A DNA stretch of 18,015 nucleotides from positions 1 through 18,015 of the forward strand of contig CAZBBC010000097.1 of assembly GCA_964489835.1 (NCBI GenBank), given 5' to 3'. Source of the DNA: CAZBBC01 sp964489835 (GTDB lineage: Bacteria > Calditrichota > Calditrichia > JAJRVZ01). Of this stretch, positions 8,389 to 16,404 are shown piece by piece. Position 1 is the stretch's first letter, and each line of letters opens with the position of its first letter. Made by a program: the position numbers and the translations under genes. Below the pieces are notes generated by a model, which had not been told where the DNA came from, did no database searches, and saw only the letters and a list, made by a program, of their open reading frames with translations.

Positions 8389-8437
8389 ATCTTTGCGATT
8401 GCGATTAGAAAATTGTTCCACATGCAGGGAAGTATAA

Positions 8438-11400
8438 CTAATTTTCCAGTTTCCGGTCAAGTATTTCACGCACTTTTCGGGCGAGGAATTCGGGGGAGAA
8501 AGGTTTTTGGATAAAATTGGTCTTTTCGTTCAATATACCATGCTCAACGATAGAATGATCGGTGTATCCTGACATGAAAAGTAATTTAAGGTTTGGCCGT
8601 CCCTGGGAGAGTTGTCGGGCTAATTCCCTGCCGCTGATATTGGGCATGATTACATCCGTTAACAACAGCTGGATATCTTTGGTATATGTTTCCATGCGGG
8701 CCAGCGCTTCATCGCCATCTTTAGCGGTGATAATATTATAACCGTACATTTGGAGAGATATAGAGGCTAGCTTACGCACCGCATCATCATCCTCAACAAT
8801 CAGAATAGTCTCAGTGCCGCCGGCTGTTCTTGTTAACGGTTCCGAATCAGCTTCGTCATGTATGGATTCTTCTATCAGGGGGATATATACCTTAATGGAT
8901 GTCCCCGCCCCGGGTTCGCTGTATACCCAGATACTTCCACCGCTTTGTTTGACGATACCGTAAACAGTGGAAAGTCCCAATCCGGTGCCCTTGCCGATCC
9001 CTTTGGTTGTGTAAAAGGGTTCAAAGATGCGACTTTGTGTTTCTTCGTCCATTCCACTGCCAGTATCGGTGACCGCAAGCATCACAAACCAACCGGTAGT
9101 GGCACCTTTATGACGGCGGACAAACTCATCGGTTAAACGGACGTTCATGGTTTCGACGGTTAGTTTTCCACCGGAAGGCATGGCGTCACGGGCATTGACT
9201 ACCAGATTCAATATTACCTGCTCGATTTGTCCCGGATCGGCATTAATCTTACCCAGATTTTTAAAATAGATGGTAATAAGATCGATATTCTCTCCAATCA
9301 CACGATGCAGCATTTTTTCCATATTCTGCAATAAGTGGTTCGCATCCAGAACTTTCGGCTGAAGTATCTGCCGGCGGCTGAAGGCTAACAGCTGCCGGGT
9401 CAGCGTACTGGCACGATGACCGGCCTGTTTGATCTGCTGCACCTGATCAAAGGAAGGATCCAGACGGTCAAGCCGGGTAAGTACCAGCTCGGTGTATCCG
9501 TTAATCACAGTCAGTAAATTGTTAAAATCGTGGGCCACACCACCAGCCAGCTGACCGATAGCTTCCATTTTCTGTGATTGCCGGAATTGTTCTTCCAGCT
9601 CTTTCTTTTCTGTAATATCTTCCTTGATGCCAAGGTAGTGCGTGATCTTGTTTTTATTATTAAAGATGGGGCTGATCATGGCGTCTTCCCAGAAGAGTTC
9701 ACCGTTTTTCTTTTTATTGTGAAACTGACCGTTCCAAACCAGACCTGACGTAATCGTTTCCCAAAGTTCCTTGTATTGTTGTCTTGGTGTCTCACCGGAA
9801 TTTAGTATCCGCGGGTTCATGCCCTTTACTTCTTCAAAACTATATCCGGTTACCTCACTGAATTTCTGATTAACATATTCTAAATTACCTTCGAGATCAG
9901 TTATCACGACCGACGCCGGGCTTTGTTCCACGGCCTGGGACAGTTTACGGATTTCTTCTTCTGCGCGTTTGCGTGCGCTGATATCGGTCAGAGTACCACT
10001 AATGCCAATCAGGACTCCATTCTCAAATAAATGACGGTTTGAAGAGCGGACAAAACAAAATTGACCATCCTTCATTAATAACCGGTACTCAGCCGGTTCA
10101 AGTATTGTTTCCGACATACTCTTGAACCGGGCTGCGATTTCAGAACGATCATCGGGGTGAATAAAATTTAAAAAGGGAACGCCGATAACTTCTTCTGCTG
10201 CATAACCGGCCATCTGATATATAATCGGACTGATGTAAGTGATAATACCATGTATATCAACGCTATAGACGGCATCATTAAGATTCTCAACCAGTTGGCG
10301 ATACTTCTCCTCGGATTGTTGCAAAGCGCCTTCCATCAGCTTACGGGTAGTGATATCCGTAATAAATCCTTCGAGTGCTAACAATTTTTTATCATTAGAA
10401 AAAATACCGCTGCCTTTTTCCCAGACCCATTTTTCCTCATTTGCAGCAGTACGTATCCGGTACTCTAAAAGAAAAGGTTTCCTCTTTTTTAGCGCCGACT
10501 GGACCGTTTTCCATACTTTCTGACGGTCTTCCGGATGGATAACTTCGCCAAAAGAGATGACCTTATTCCTGACCAGGTCTTCAGGTTTATAGCCGGTCAA
10601 TTCGATACTGCCCTCGCTGACAAATTCCATGGTCCAATTTTTATCCGAAAGACAGCGGTAAGCCATACCGGGCATGTTGGCAATTAATGTCCCCAGCATC
10701 CGCTCGCTCTCCTCCAAGGCAATCTTGGATTGTTTCCGGTCAGTAATGTCACGGGTTACGGAAATGATGTGTGTTTCACCGTTTAAATTGATCGTGGAAG
10801 CGGACATTAAACCTGTTTTAAGTTTACCATCTTTTGTGCGAAACTCGGCTTCAAAATTGTCAACGCTCCCTTTCTCCTGAAGCATTTTTACTAGTTGTTT
10901 CCGGTCCTGGGCATTTTCCCAGATATTAAGCTCAAGAGAAGATTTTCCGATTACCTCATCCCGGGCATAACCCATACTATTGCTAAACCCCTCATTAATA
11001 TCCACATACATGCCATCGCTCATCCGGTTGATGTTTATCGAATCAGGGCTGGTCGTAAAGGTCAGACGAAAGCGTTCTTCACTGACACGCAGAGCTTCCT
11101 CCGCTCTTCTGCTGGTAGTGATATCACGAATAAAAGCAGCGATCAGCTGTTCCTTCTCACGGGGTATGATGATACTACTGACTTCCAAATCGATTATTGT
11201 TCCATCTTTGCCCTTATGCCGGGTCTCGAACCTGTCATACTCCCGTTTGATCATCTGTTTGATTTGATGATCAAAATCCTTAAGAGTAAATTTTACATCC
11301 AGCTCTCTGATATTCATTTGGAGCAGTTCATTCCGGGAATATTTAACCATCTGACAATATGAAAGATTAACATCGATAATATCGCCTTTGACGTCTGCCA

Positions 11401-11449
11401 GAATGTATCCATCTGAAATAGTCTGAAGAATTTGCTCGTTGAAATTCAT
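8438..11449 (-). CDS. Multi-PAS hybrid histidine kinase with C-terminal receiver
   Basis: This 1003-residue cytoplasmic hybrid sensor kinase has no signal or membrane segment. Five PAS domains, most with a PAC tail, occupy roughly 1-115, 122-240, 248-372, 378-495 and 500-618. A HisKA domain follows with phospho-acceptor His640 in GGVAHDFNN. The ATPase domain has the N box (NLVVNARDA, Asn752), the G1 box (DTGSGMD, Asp795) and GTGLGLS (821-827). The C-terminal receiver (about 880-998) has acidic residues Asp887 and Asp888, phospho-acceptor Asp932 in TDVIMP and Lys982 in QKPF. All key residues are intact. There is no DNA-binding output, so a separate response regulator or phosphotransfer protein is needed, and none lies in this window. 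The ATG at 11449 is preferred over the in-frame GTG at 11467 because AGGAG precedes it by 5 nt. The ligands of the PAS domains cannot be predicted. Control of the flanking enzymes is only inference. Confidence 0.95.
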   Translation of the reverse strand: MNFNEQILQTISDGYILADVKGDIIDVNLSYCQMVKYSRNELLQMNIRELDVKFTLKDFDHQIKQMIKREYDRFETRHKGKDGTIIDLEVSSIIIPREKEQLIAAFIRDITTSRRAEEALRVSEERFRLTFTTSPDSININRMSDGMYVDINEGFSNSMGYARDEVIGKSSLELNIWENAQDRKQLVKMLQEKGSVDNFEAEFRTKDGKLKTGLMSASTINLNGETHIISVTRDITDRKQSKIALEESERMLGTLIANMPGMAYRCLSDKNWTMEFVSEGSIELTGYKPEDLVRNKVISFGEVIHPEDRQKVWKTVQSALKKRKPFLLEYRIRTAANEEKWVWEKGSGIFSNDKKLLALEGFITDITTRKLMEGALQQSEEKYRQLVENLNDAVYSVDIHGIITYISPIIYQMAGYAAEEVIGVPFLNFIHPDDRSEIAARFKSMSETILEPAEYRLLMKDGQFCFVRSSNRHLFENGVLIGISGTLTDISARKRAEEEIRKLSQAVEQSPASVVITDLEGNLEYVNQKFSEVTGYSFEEVKGMNPRILNSGETPRQQYKELWETITSGLVWNGQFHNKKKNGELFWEDAMISPIFNNKNKITHYLGIKEDITEKKELEEQFRQSQKMEAIGQLAGGVAHDFNNLLTVINGYTELVLTRLDRLDPSFDQVQQIKQAGHRASTLTRQLLAFSRRQILQPKVLDANHLLQNMEKMLHRVIGENIDLITIYFKNLGKINADPGQIEQVILNLVVNARDAMPSGGKLTVETMNVRLTDEFVRRHKGATTGWFVMLAVTDTGSGMDEETQSRIFEPFYTTKGIGKGTGLGLSTVYGIVKQSGGSIWVYSEPGAGTSIKVYIPLIEESIHDEADSEPLTRTAGGTETILIVEDDDAVRKLASISLQMYGYNIITAKDGDEALARMETYTKDIQLLLTDVIMPNISGRELARQLSQGRPNLKLLFMSGYTDHSIVEHGILNEKTNFIQKPFSPEFLARKVREILDRKLEN

Positions 11450-11454
11450 TTTTT

Positions 11455-11459
11455 CTCCT
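11455..11459 (-). promoter_or_regulatory. Ribosome binding site deciding the kinase start
   Basis: AGGAG on the minus strand lies 5 nt before the ATG at 11447-11449. It falls inside the reading frame opened by the upstream GTG at 11467, so it argues that translation starts at the ATG. Confidence 0.7.
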
Positions 11460-11602
11460 ATCGTCACCGTGGTTAAGCGTACTGTTTTTCAGCTTTGATA
11501 TAAATTTTGACACTACCTCAATCCTGGTTACCTACGTCTGATAAGTGTTTTTCAGTTCTCCCGTTGGATTAAGCAAAAATTACCAAGAGTCAAATTTTCG
11601 GG

Positions 11603-11619
11603 TTCAAATTTTATGCCAA
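11603..11619 (-). promoter_or_regulatory. Possible sigma-54-like promoter upstream of the kinase
   Basis: On the minus strand TTGGCATAAAATTTGAA has the -24 GG and a TTG with the exact 10-nt spacing of sigma-54 promoters, but the -12 GC is GA. Transcription would start near 11592, about 140 nt before the ATG. This is a single weak match in AT-rich DNA. A CAAATT/AATTTG dyad (11605-11610 and 11618-11623) overlaps it. Confidence 0.25.
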
Positions 11620-11690
11620 TTTGAAATATATCATTTAAAGAATAAAAAAACAAAAGGTTATAACGGATTGAATGGAATTGGCATTTGGAA

Positions 11691-11737
11691 GTATCGTTCA
11701 CAAAATGTGAATGATACTTCACAAAAGGTGAATAATC
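11691..11737. promoter_or_regulatory. Two overlapping dyads spaced 21 bp, probable operator
   Basis: GTATCGTTCAC (11691-11701), AAAAT, GTGAATGATAC (11707-11717) is a 27-bp palindrome with one mismatched pair. GATACTTCAC (11713-11722), AAAAG, GTGAATAATC (11728-11737) is a second, with two mismatched pairs. Both have the core TTCAC-N5-GTGAA, and their centres (11704 and 11725) are 21 bp apart, two helical turns. They lie about 255-275 bp upstream of the kinase ATG. The binding protein is unknown. Confidence 0.55.
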
Positions 11738-11799
11738 GTTCATAGATATAAAATAATCAATATTTTTACCACAACAAATGGGGCAGGCAAAAAATTAAA

Positions 11800-11951
11800 C
11801 CCCAATTACCAAATCCCAATTACAAATGAAATCCCAAATCCTAATGACAAATGATATTGTACTTCATATATTAAGAGTGGAGATCCGATTGGACTTTGGA
11901 GCTTGGGATTTGATTTGGCATTTGACATTGGACATTGGGATTTAATTGGTG
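11800..11951. repeat. Large imperfect inverted repeat of CCAATT/AAATCCC words
   Basis: The left arm (11800-11853) has CCCCAATTACC, AAATCCCAATTAC and ATCCCAAATCC. The right arm (about 11903-11951) carries the complementary words TTGGGATTTG, CATTTGACATTGG and TTGGGATTTAATTGG. The arms are about 50 bp and only partly complementary, with about 50 bp between them. It ends 32 bp from the sulfatase stop codon. Confidence 0.65.
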
Positions 11952-11983
11952 TTACTTTAAATCCCACATATTTCTTAATTGAT

Positions 11984-13420
11984 TCAATCGCTTGATGCCA
12001 TTAAATCCCTTAGCTTTGTTTGCATTTGTTTTACCGTCATTTGATGCGTCGGTAGTTTAAAAAGGTTTTTCATTTCATGAGGATCAACCTGCAGATCGTA
12101 TAATTCATCCATTCCTTCCAACTCCGGATAATGAATATATTTCCAGCGATCGGTTCGGACTGCCTGCCAGCCGGCATAAAGTGGTGTGATTTTTTCCAGA
12201 TAGTATTCGGCAAGAATTTCGTTCCGGAGGTTTTCGTCCGGATTGCTTAGTAAAGGTAAAAGCGATTTTCCATGAATATTGATCGGTGCCTGAATTCCAA
12301 CCATATCATAAAGGGTAGGGGCGATATCAAGATTTAAAACCAGCTGATCCCGCTTGCTTCCCGGTTTGATTAATTTTGGATAACGCATTAATAAAGGAAT
12401 GCGTAACGATTCTTCATAAGCCACTCGTTTGTTCATGAATAAACCATGCTCTCCAAAAAGAAATCCGTTATCGCTGGCGAAAATAATCAGGGTTTCATCT
12501 AACTGCCCGGTCTTTTCCAGAACGTCAAAAATCATACCAATCCCCTCATCAACCGAGGATAGACAGCGAAGATGATCGAGAAAAATATCTTCCCGGCCGG
12601 TTCCGCGACCGTAACGGGGTTCTCCCGGTTCCGGTGTAGCTCCCGGAATCCGGAGTACATCGACAGGAGCTACTTTTCTTCTCAATACCGGTTTCCCGCT
12701 GAGATCGTCACTGGCGCTCACCGGTGGACCATATCGGGCATCCGGATAAAGATTTTTATGACGCTCCGCCGGTATATATGGTGCATGCACTGCTTTATGG
12801 GACAGATAAAGCAGAAAAGGCCGTTCGTGCTTTTTCTCCACGAATTCGACTGCCTCGCGGTTGAGCAGATCGGTCATATAACCGCTGTACTGTCTTCTTT
12901 GACCATTTACATTCAATACCGGATCAATAAATAATCCCTGGGCGCGGAAACTGATCCAGTGATCGAAACCAGGTCGGCGTGTGTCATCGTCTCCCATATG
13001 CCACTTGCCGATAAAGGCGGTTTCGTAACCGGCCTGACGCAATAACTGGGGGAAAGTTACCAGTTTGTGGCTGATAAATGACAAGCCATTGCGATCATTG
13101 TTGATGATCCGGTGTTTATGCGGATACTGACCGGTCAGAAAACTGGCTCGACTGGGGGAGCAGAGCGGGGTGCAGACAAAAGCGTTCTCAAAGTTTACTC
13201 CTTCTTCACCGATCCGGTCCAGATTGGGTGTCCGTGCAAATGGATGTCCGGTCAATCCCAGTTGATCCCAGCGCATATCATCGACCAGGATAAAAATGAT
13301 ATTCGGCAGTTTTTGAGAAGGTCCATTCTGTTTAAGACAGCCCAATCCCAGGGTACCCAGTGCCGTGGTGCCGATTCCCATTGTTTTTAGAAAATTTCGG
13401 CGATTAAATGCATTAGCCAT
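11984..13420 (-). CDS. Tat-exported S1-type sulfatase, possible lipoprotein
   Basis: This 478-residue type I sulfatase would hydrolyse a sulfate ester, probably on a carbohydrate. The N-terminus has a twin-arginine motif (RRNFLK, Arg7-Arg8), a hydrophobic stretch and LGLGC (Cys28), which could be a lipobox. The catalytic core starts with ILVDDMRWDQ, where Asp47 and Asp48 are calcium ligands. The formylglycine motif is CSPSR with Cys87, followed by ASFLTGQ. Lys139 and His141 (GKWHMG), His208 and His212, and Asp317-Asn318 (SDNGFLFGEHG) complete the active site. The length is normal for the family. A Cys-type motif needs a formylglycine-generating enzyme or an anaerobic maturase, and none is encoded here. 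The Shine-Dalgarno sequence is weak (AGAAAG about 10 nt before the ATG), and no better start was found. It lies between GH116 and the kinase. The S1 subfamily and sulfate position cannot be fixed by eye. Confidence 0.93.
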   Translation of the reverse strand: MANAFNRRNFLKTMGIGTTALGTLGLGCLKQNGPSQKLPNIIFILVDDMRWDQLGLTGHPFARTPNLDRIGEEGVNFENAFVCTPLCSPSRASFLTGQYPHKHRIINNDRNGLSFISHKLVTFPQLLRQAGYETAFIGKWHMGDDDTRRPGFDHWISFRAQGLFIDPVLNVNGQRRQYSGYMTDLLNREAVEFVEKKHERPFLLYLSHKAVHAPYIPAERHKNLYPDARYGPPVSASDDLSGKPVLRRKVAPVDVLRIPGATPEPGEPRYGRGTGREDIFLDHLRCLSSVDEGIGMIFDVLEKTGQLDETLIIFASDNGFLFGEHGLFMNKRVAYEESLRIPLLMRYPKLIKPGSKRDQLVLNLDIAPTLYDMVGIQAPINIHGKSLLPLLSNPDENLRNEILAEYYLEKITPLYAGWQAVRTDRWKYIHYPELEGMDELYDLQVDPHEMKNLFKLPTHQMTVKQMQTKLRDLMASSD

Positions 13421-13505
13421 TATTGATATCTTTCTCTATATGCTATTGTTGCAAAAAACTTTGTTTTTTTAGTAAAATTTTTTGGTACTCGAATTCTTCA
13501 TTTCT

Positions 13506-13538
13506 CGCAGCGGCCCGCCACGGCAGGCACGCGCAGCG
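13506..13538. repeat. GC palindrome flanked by CGCAGCG direct repeats
   Basis: GCCCGCC-AC-GGCAGGC (13513-13528, one mismatched pair) is flanked by identical CGCAGCG copies at 13506-13512 and 13532-13538. It is an island of high GC in an AT-rich gap. The palindrome resembles those at 8124-8134 and 8153-8169. Confidence 0.55.
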
Positions 13539-13570
13539 ATGCTACTATTTATTAATAATTATTTTAGTTT

Positions 13571-13600
13571 TAATCCGTGTTAATCCGTGTAATCCGTGGA
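13571..13600. repeat. Three tandem AATCCGTG units
   Basis: TAATCCGTGT occurs twice in direct succession (13571-13580, 13581-13590), followed by AATCCGTGGA. It is the only obvious tandem repeat of this period in the window and lies 70 bp after the GH116 stop codon. A short dyad GCAGC/GCTGC (13616-13620 and 13626-13630) lies between them, without a T-run. Confidence 0.7.
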
Positions 13601-13670
13601 CTTCTTTTTTGGATTGCAGCAATAGGCTGCGGTATGTATTCATTACTATATTTGCTCATGATGCAGCAGG

Positions 13671-16247
13671 TTAAATTTTCTTTTTTGAAATTACCTCAAT
13701 CTCCATCTTTACACCTGAAACCATACAATATTTGACAGGAATATGACCCCATTTTACATCAATAAACGGCTTCCCGTTCTGAAGTCCGACCGCACCAAAG
13801 CCTGTCTCCGTGGCCAGAAAACTTTTAAAGTTCTTACCGATTTTCGAATCGATATATAACGTTTGATCGAACGCATCAAATCGCACCCCGGTTAAACCTT
13901 GCAATAACCCATAACTTGACATTGCCCGTGCATACCAGTGGCCACATTCGTATTCATTAAAGGGATTTCGAATCCTGCCATCATATCTATCCCGGCAGGT
14001 GCGAACAATCTCCAGACCCTTTTCGACCAATCCTTCAAGCATCAGGTGCGAGGCTACCTGGTATTCAATACCAGTCCAGACTTCATTACTATACACAAAT
14101 GGAAGTGATAATTTTCCGCCTTTGGGCCAGGTACATAAAAGCAGTCCGCCTTCGTTACCCAGGGCATAGGCGGGTCTTTGCGGGTTGACATGATCAGAAA
14201 GGTCATGTTTTAGATTATATTTGTAGACGGCCTGGAGGTGGCTAGTCACTTTGTTTTGATCGATTATTTCACCAAGACCGCACATTTGGGCGATCCAGCA
14301 TCCCAACAAGCCATCGGACAAACAGCCTTTACCGTATTGGTATTTGGGACCCTCCTGTTTAAGAAGTTCAAGTGCTTCCGATGAATAATTGACATTCCAA
14401 TGACCGCCTGCTGCCTCTACAGGATTTTTTGCCCGTAAACCTGTCCATTTTATTTTCTGGAAAAAGTATTCACCATCGAACAAATCATATTCCAAATACC
14501 GGCGCCCTTTCTGTATCAGATTTTCATAGTAAGAAACGTCTTCACCAATAGTTTTTCCCATTTTGATCATTGCAGCTAGTGCACCAAGATAAAAACTGGT
14601 ACAATGTCCATTGGGTCCCCAGTACTCTATATCATAGGTGTTATGATGAGGTTCCTCTAGTATACCTTTTTCTCCCGGATCCCATGTTTTAATACAATAG
14701 TCCATACTCATTTTAATCGGTTGCCAGAGTGATTTCAGCCATTGGGTATTACCGCCGATACGCCATTCACGATAAACTTTCATCATACCGCCGAGTTGGC
14801 CGTCTGCCGCGGAATGAAAATCATGCGATATAGGCCGGATGGGAAAAGCAGTTCGAAATGCCTGATGTCCTTTTTCATTCTGACTGACCATGAATTCAGT
14901 CTCCCGTAAACTGCGTTCCAGTTTCGGGAACAGATGGGGGATGGCCTGGGCATAATTCCACACGTGAGTACAGGAGCCAAAACAGCAGCCACTATTATCG
15001 GAGCACCCCTCCCAACACCATAGACGACCATCGGTTTGTCGCATGACCGTGGGAGATTTTAAAATGGTCAGGTTAGCTGCAACCGCCTCAAGGACTTCAT
15101 CCGGAAGATTTGAATCATAAAATGTATCCCGGAACAAGGCGGTTTTTTGACGCAAATCATGATAATGATTACGCCAGTAGTTACTTAATTCCTCGATATT
15201 ATTAAATCTACCAGCATACCATGGAACATAGGTTTGTATAGCACAACACGCGTTGGTTGAGGAATCTTCCGGATCTTTACCCTCTCTTATATTGGTCTTG
15301 GGTACATGCCAGGCAAGCATCAAATGGATTGTTTTTTCAGCACCCGGCTCTAAAGTAAAAGGCACGGAAAGTGAGGCACCGGGACTGTTACCGTTGATGG
15401 GAGGGTTGTTGATCAGTTTTGCTTCCTGAATATTTTTCCAGGCGATAGTTGCCGGATCCCACCAACCGCCCCGAAACCAGCAATGATCAACAACCGCATT
15501 ATTATCATCAACGAAGAGGGTAAAAACGCCCTCATCTTCGGGATGTTCCGCACTTCCTTTCTGCCACAGTGTAAATCCATTGGTTGCCGACCCGATACCA
15601 CTGGAAGGTTCAGATCGGTGATGACTTTCCCGGTCTATTTTTATAAAATTTTTTGTATGATAGGAAAAAACAGCAGCAATCGAATTACTACTTTTATTTT
15701 TAAACCGATATTCCAGGGCGGCGACAGGAAGACTGGAATGATCCGCATCTCCGGGAATAAACGGACTCCATCCGATAATCTGTACATCTATAGGAATTTC
15801 AGAATCTTTTAAAGTTACAGTTCCGAACGGAAATCTGGCGGTAAAGGAAGCCTGATCAAATCTCGGCAATCCGTATGTGCTTTTTCCGGCGCCGTTTCCT
15901 GTTTGCGGCATTCCAAATTTTTTCCAATCCGGGACGGGACCTTCCAATACTTTCGCCAAATTTTCCTGACCTTTGATGCAGATAGCAGCAAAAGCATAGG
16001 GTTCGTTATAAAAATCCATTTTGTTTCTGATTGAAACATGTGAGATACAACCCGTACCCTCCAGACAAATCATTCCGGCACCAATACCACCTAAAGGAAA
16101 AGCAATCCTGTTTAAATATGATCCCGAATACGGACCATTAAATTCATGCTTTTTATGGATGGAAACGTTGTCCTTGGATTGTTGGGAGCATGAGATAATG
16201 AAAAATAGAAAAATGATCGGCCAAAACGTATGTATATTTTTTCTCAT
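13671..16247 (-). CDS. GH116-family glycosidase lipoprotein
   Basis: This 858-residue protein matches GH116, the family of bacterial beta-glucosidases and beta-xylosidases related to the human non-lysosomal glucosylceramidase GBA2. The signal ends in FFIISC (Cys20), a probable lipobox. The N-terminal beta domain begins with the family landmark FPLGGIGAGMICLEGTG (about 50-66). The catalytic (alpha/alpha)6 region contains WEG at 412-414 and THVWNYAQAIPHLFP (427-441); Glu413 is the candidate nucleophile. Asp539 in HNTYD is the candidate acid/base; the two are 126 residues apart, less than the roughly 150 in GBA2, so these assignments are inference. Five cysteines (411, 415, 421, 422, 426) cluster beside the putative nucleophile. 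GGAGG lies 7 nt before the ATG. It sits between the Gfo/Idh gene and the sulfatase. Sugar specificity (glucose, xylose or GlcNAc) cannot be deduced. Confidence 0.87.
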   Translation of the reverse strand: MRKNIHTFWPIIFLFFIISCSQQSKDNVSIHKKHEFNGPYSGSYLNRIAFPLGGIGAGMICLEGTGCISHVSIRNKMDFYNEPYAFAAICIKGQENLAKVLEGPVPDWKKFGMPQTGNGAGKSTYGLPRFDQASFTARFPFGTVTLKDSEIPIDVQIIGWSPFIPGDADHSSLPVAALEYRFKNKSSNSIAAVFSYHTKNFIKIDRESHHRSEPSSGIGSATNGFTLWQKGSAEHPEDEGVFTLFVDDNNAVVDHCWFRGGWWDPATIAWKNIQEAKLINNPPINGNSPGASLSVPFTLEPGAEKTIHLMLAWHVPKTNIREGKDPEDSSTNACCAIQTYVPWYAGRFNNIEELSNYWRNHYHDLRQKTALFRDTFYDSNLPDEVLEAVAANLTILKSPTVMRQTDGRLWCWEGCSDNSGCCFGSCTHVWNYAQAIPHLFPKLERSLRETEFMVSQNEKGHQAFRTAFPIRPISHDFHSAADGQLGGMMKVYREWRIGGNTQWLKSLWQPIKMSMDYCIKTWDPGEKGILEEPHHNTYDIEYWGPNGHCTSFYLGALAAMIKMGKTIGEDVSYYENLIQKGRRYLEYDLFDGEYFFQKIKWTGLRAKNPVEAAGGHWNVNYSSEALELLKQEGPKYQYGKGCLSDGLLGCWIAQMCGLGEIIDQNKVTSHLQAVYKYNLKHDLSDHVNPQRPAYALGNEGGLLLCTWPKGGKLSLPFVYSNEVWTGIEYQVASHLMLEGLVEKGLEIVRTCRDRYDGRIRNPFNEYECGHWYARAMSSYGLLQGLTGVRFDAFDQTLYIDSKIGKNFKSFLATETGFGAVGLQNGKPFIDVKWGHIPVKYCMVSGVKMEIEVISKKKI

Positions 16248-16316
16248 TTTTCTTCCTCCGGTATTTTGAAATCATTTATTAACTCTCTCGCAGAATCGTA
16301 GAGTTTTTAAATAGCA

Positions 16317-16345
16317 CTTCGTGTTTTTCGTGAGCTCTGTGGTTT
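16317..16345. repeat. CTTCGTG...CTCTGTGGTT repeat upstream of GH116
   Basis: This copy matches 25 of 28 positions of the right arm at 4826-4853 but has no matching left arm. It lies 69 bp before the GH116 start codon. Confidence 0.65.
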
Positions 16346-16404
16346 AAATATTTATATTCATACGATAAATGATGTCGTTCTCCAGCCTATTGGTAAATCC
16401 CATG

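Larger units (their letters stand above)
8051..8437. other. 387-bp gap packed with repeats, no gene
   Basis: This gap between the GH106 start and the kinase stop holds no credible gene. From left to right it has the GH106 ribosome site (8059-8063), an AACCGC-type repeat interrupted by GC-rich palindromes (8115-8190), an interrupted GTTCTTTTGT/ACAAAAG element (8210-8260), an inverted TAAAATAATTTG segment (8280-8297) and an AATTCC-type repeat (8354-8388). A 62-codon plus-strand frame at 8110-8298 runs through repeats only. Confidence 0.7.
11450..11983. other. 534-bp gap: kinase leader region and sulfatase 3' repeats
   Basis: The part up to about 11760 is upstream of the kinase and holds the candidate regulatory sites listed separately. 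The part from 11799 to 11952 is a large imperfect inverted repeat next to the sulfatase stop. Two overlapping frames of about 65 codons (11545-11745 plus, 11552-11743 minus) lack ribosome sites and recognisable sequence, so I see no gene here. Confidence 0.65.

Noticed and set aside
10895..11362. 155-codon plus-strand open frame
   Set aside because: It lies antisense to the PAS region of the kinase; the sense frame has clear family motifs.
11552..11743. 63-codon minus-strand frame in the kinase leader
   Set aside because: No ribosome site precedes its ATG, it overlaps the tandem dyads and the sequence has no recognisable features.
13571..13600. Iterons or a replication origin
   Set aside because: There are only three short units, with no DnaA-box cluster or replication gene nearby.
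13423..13674. 83-codon plus-strand frame filling the sulfatase-GH116 gap
   Set aside because: It runs through the GC palindrome and the tandem AATCCGTG repeat, and its composition does not look like protein.
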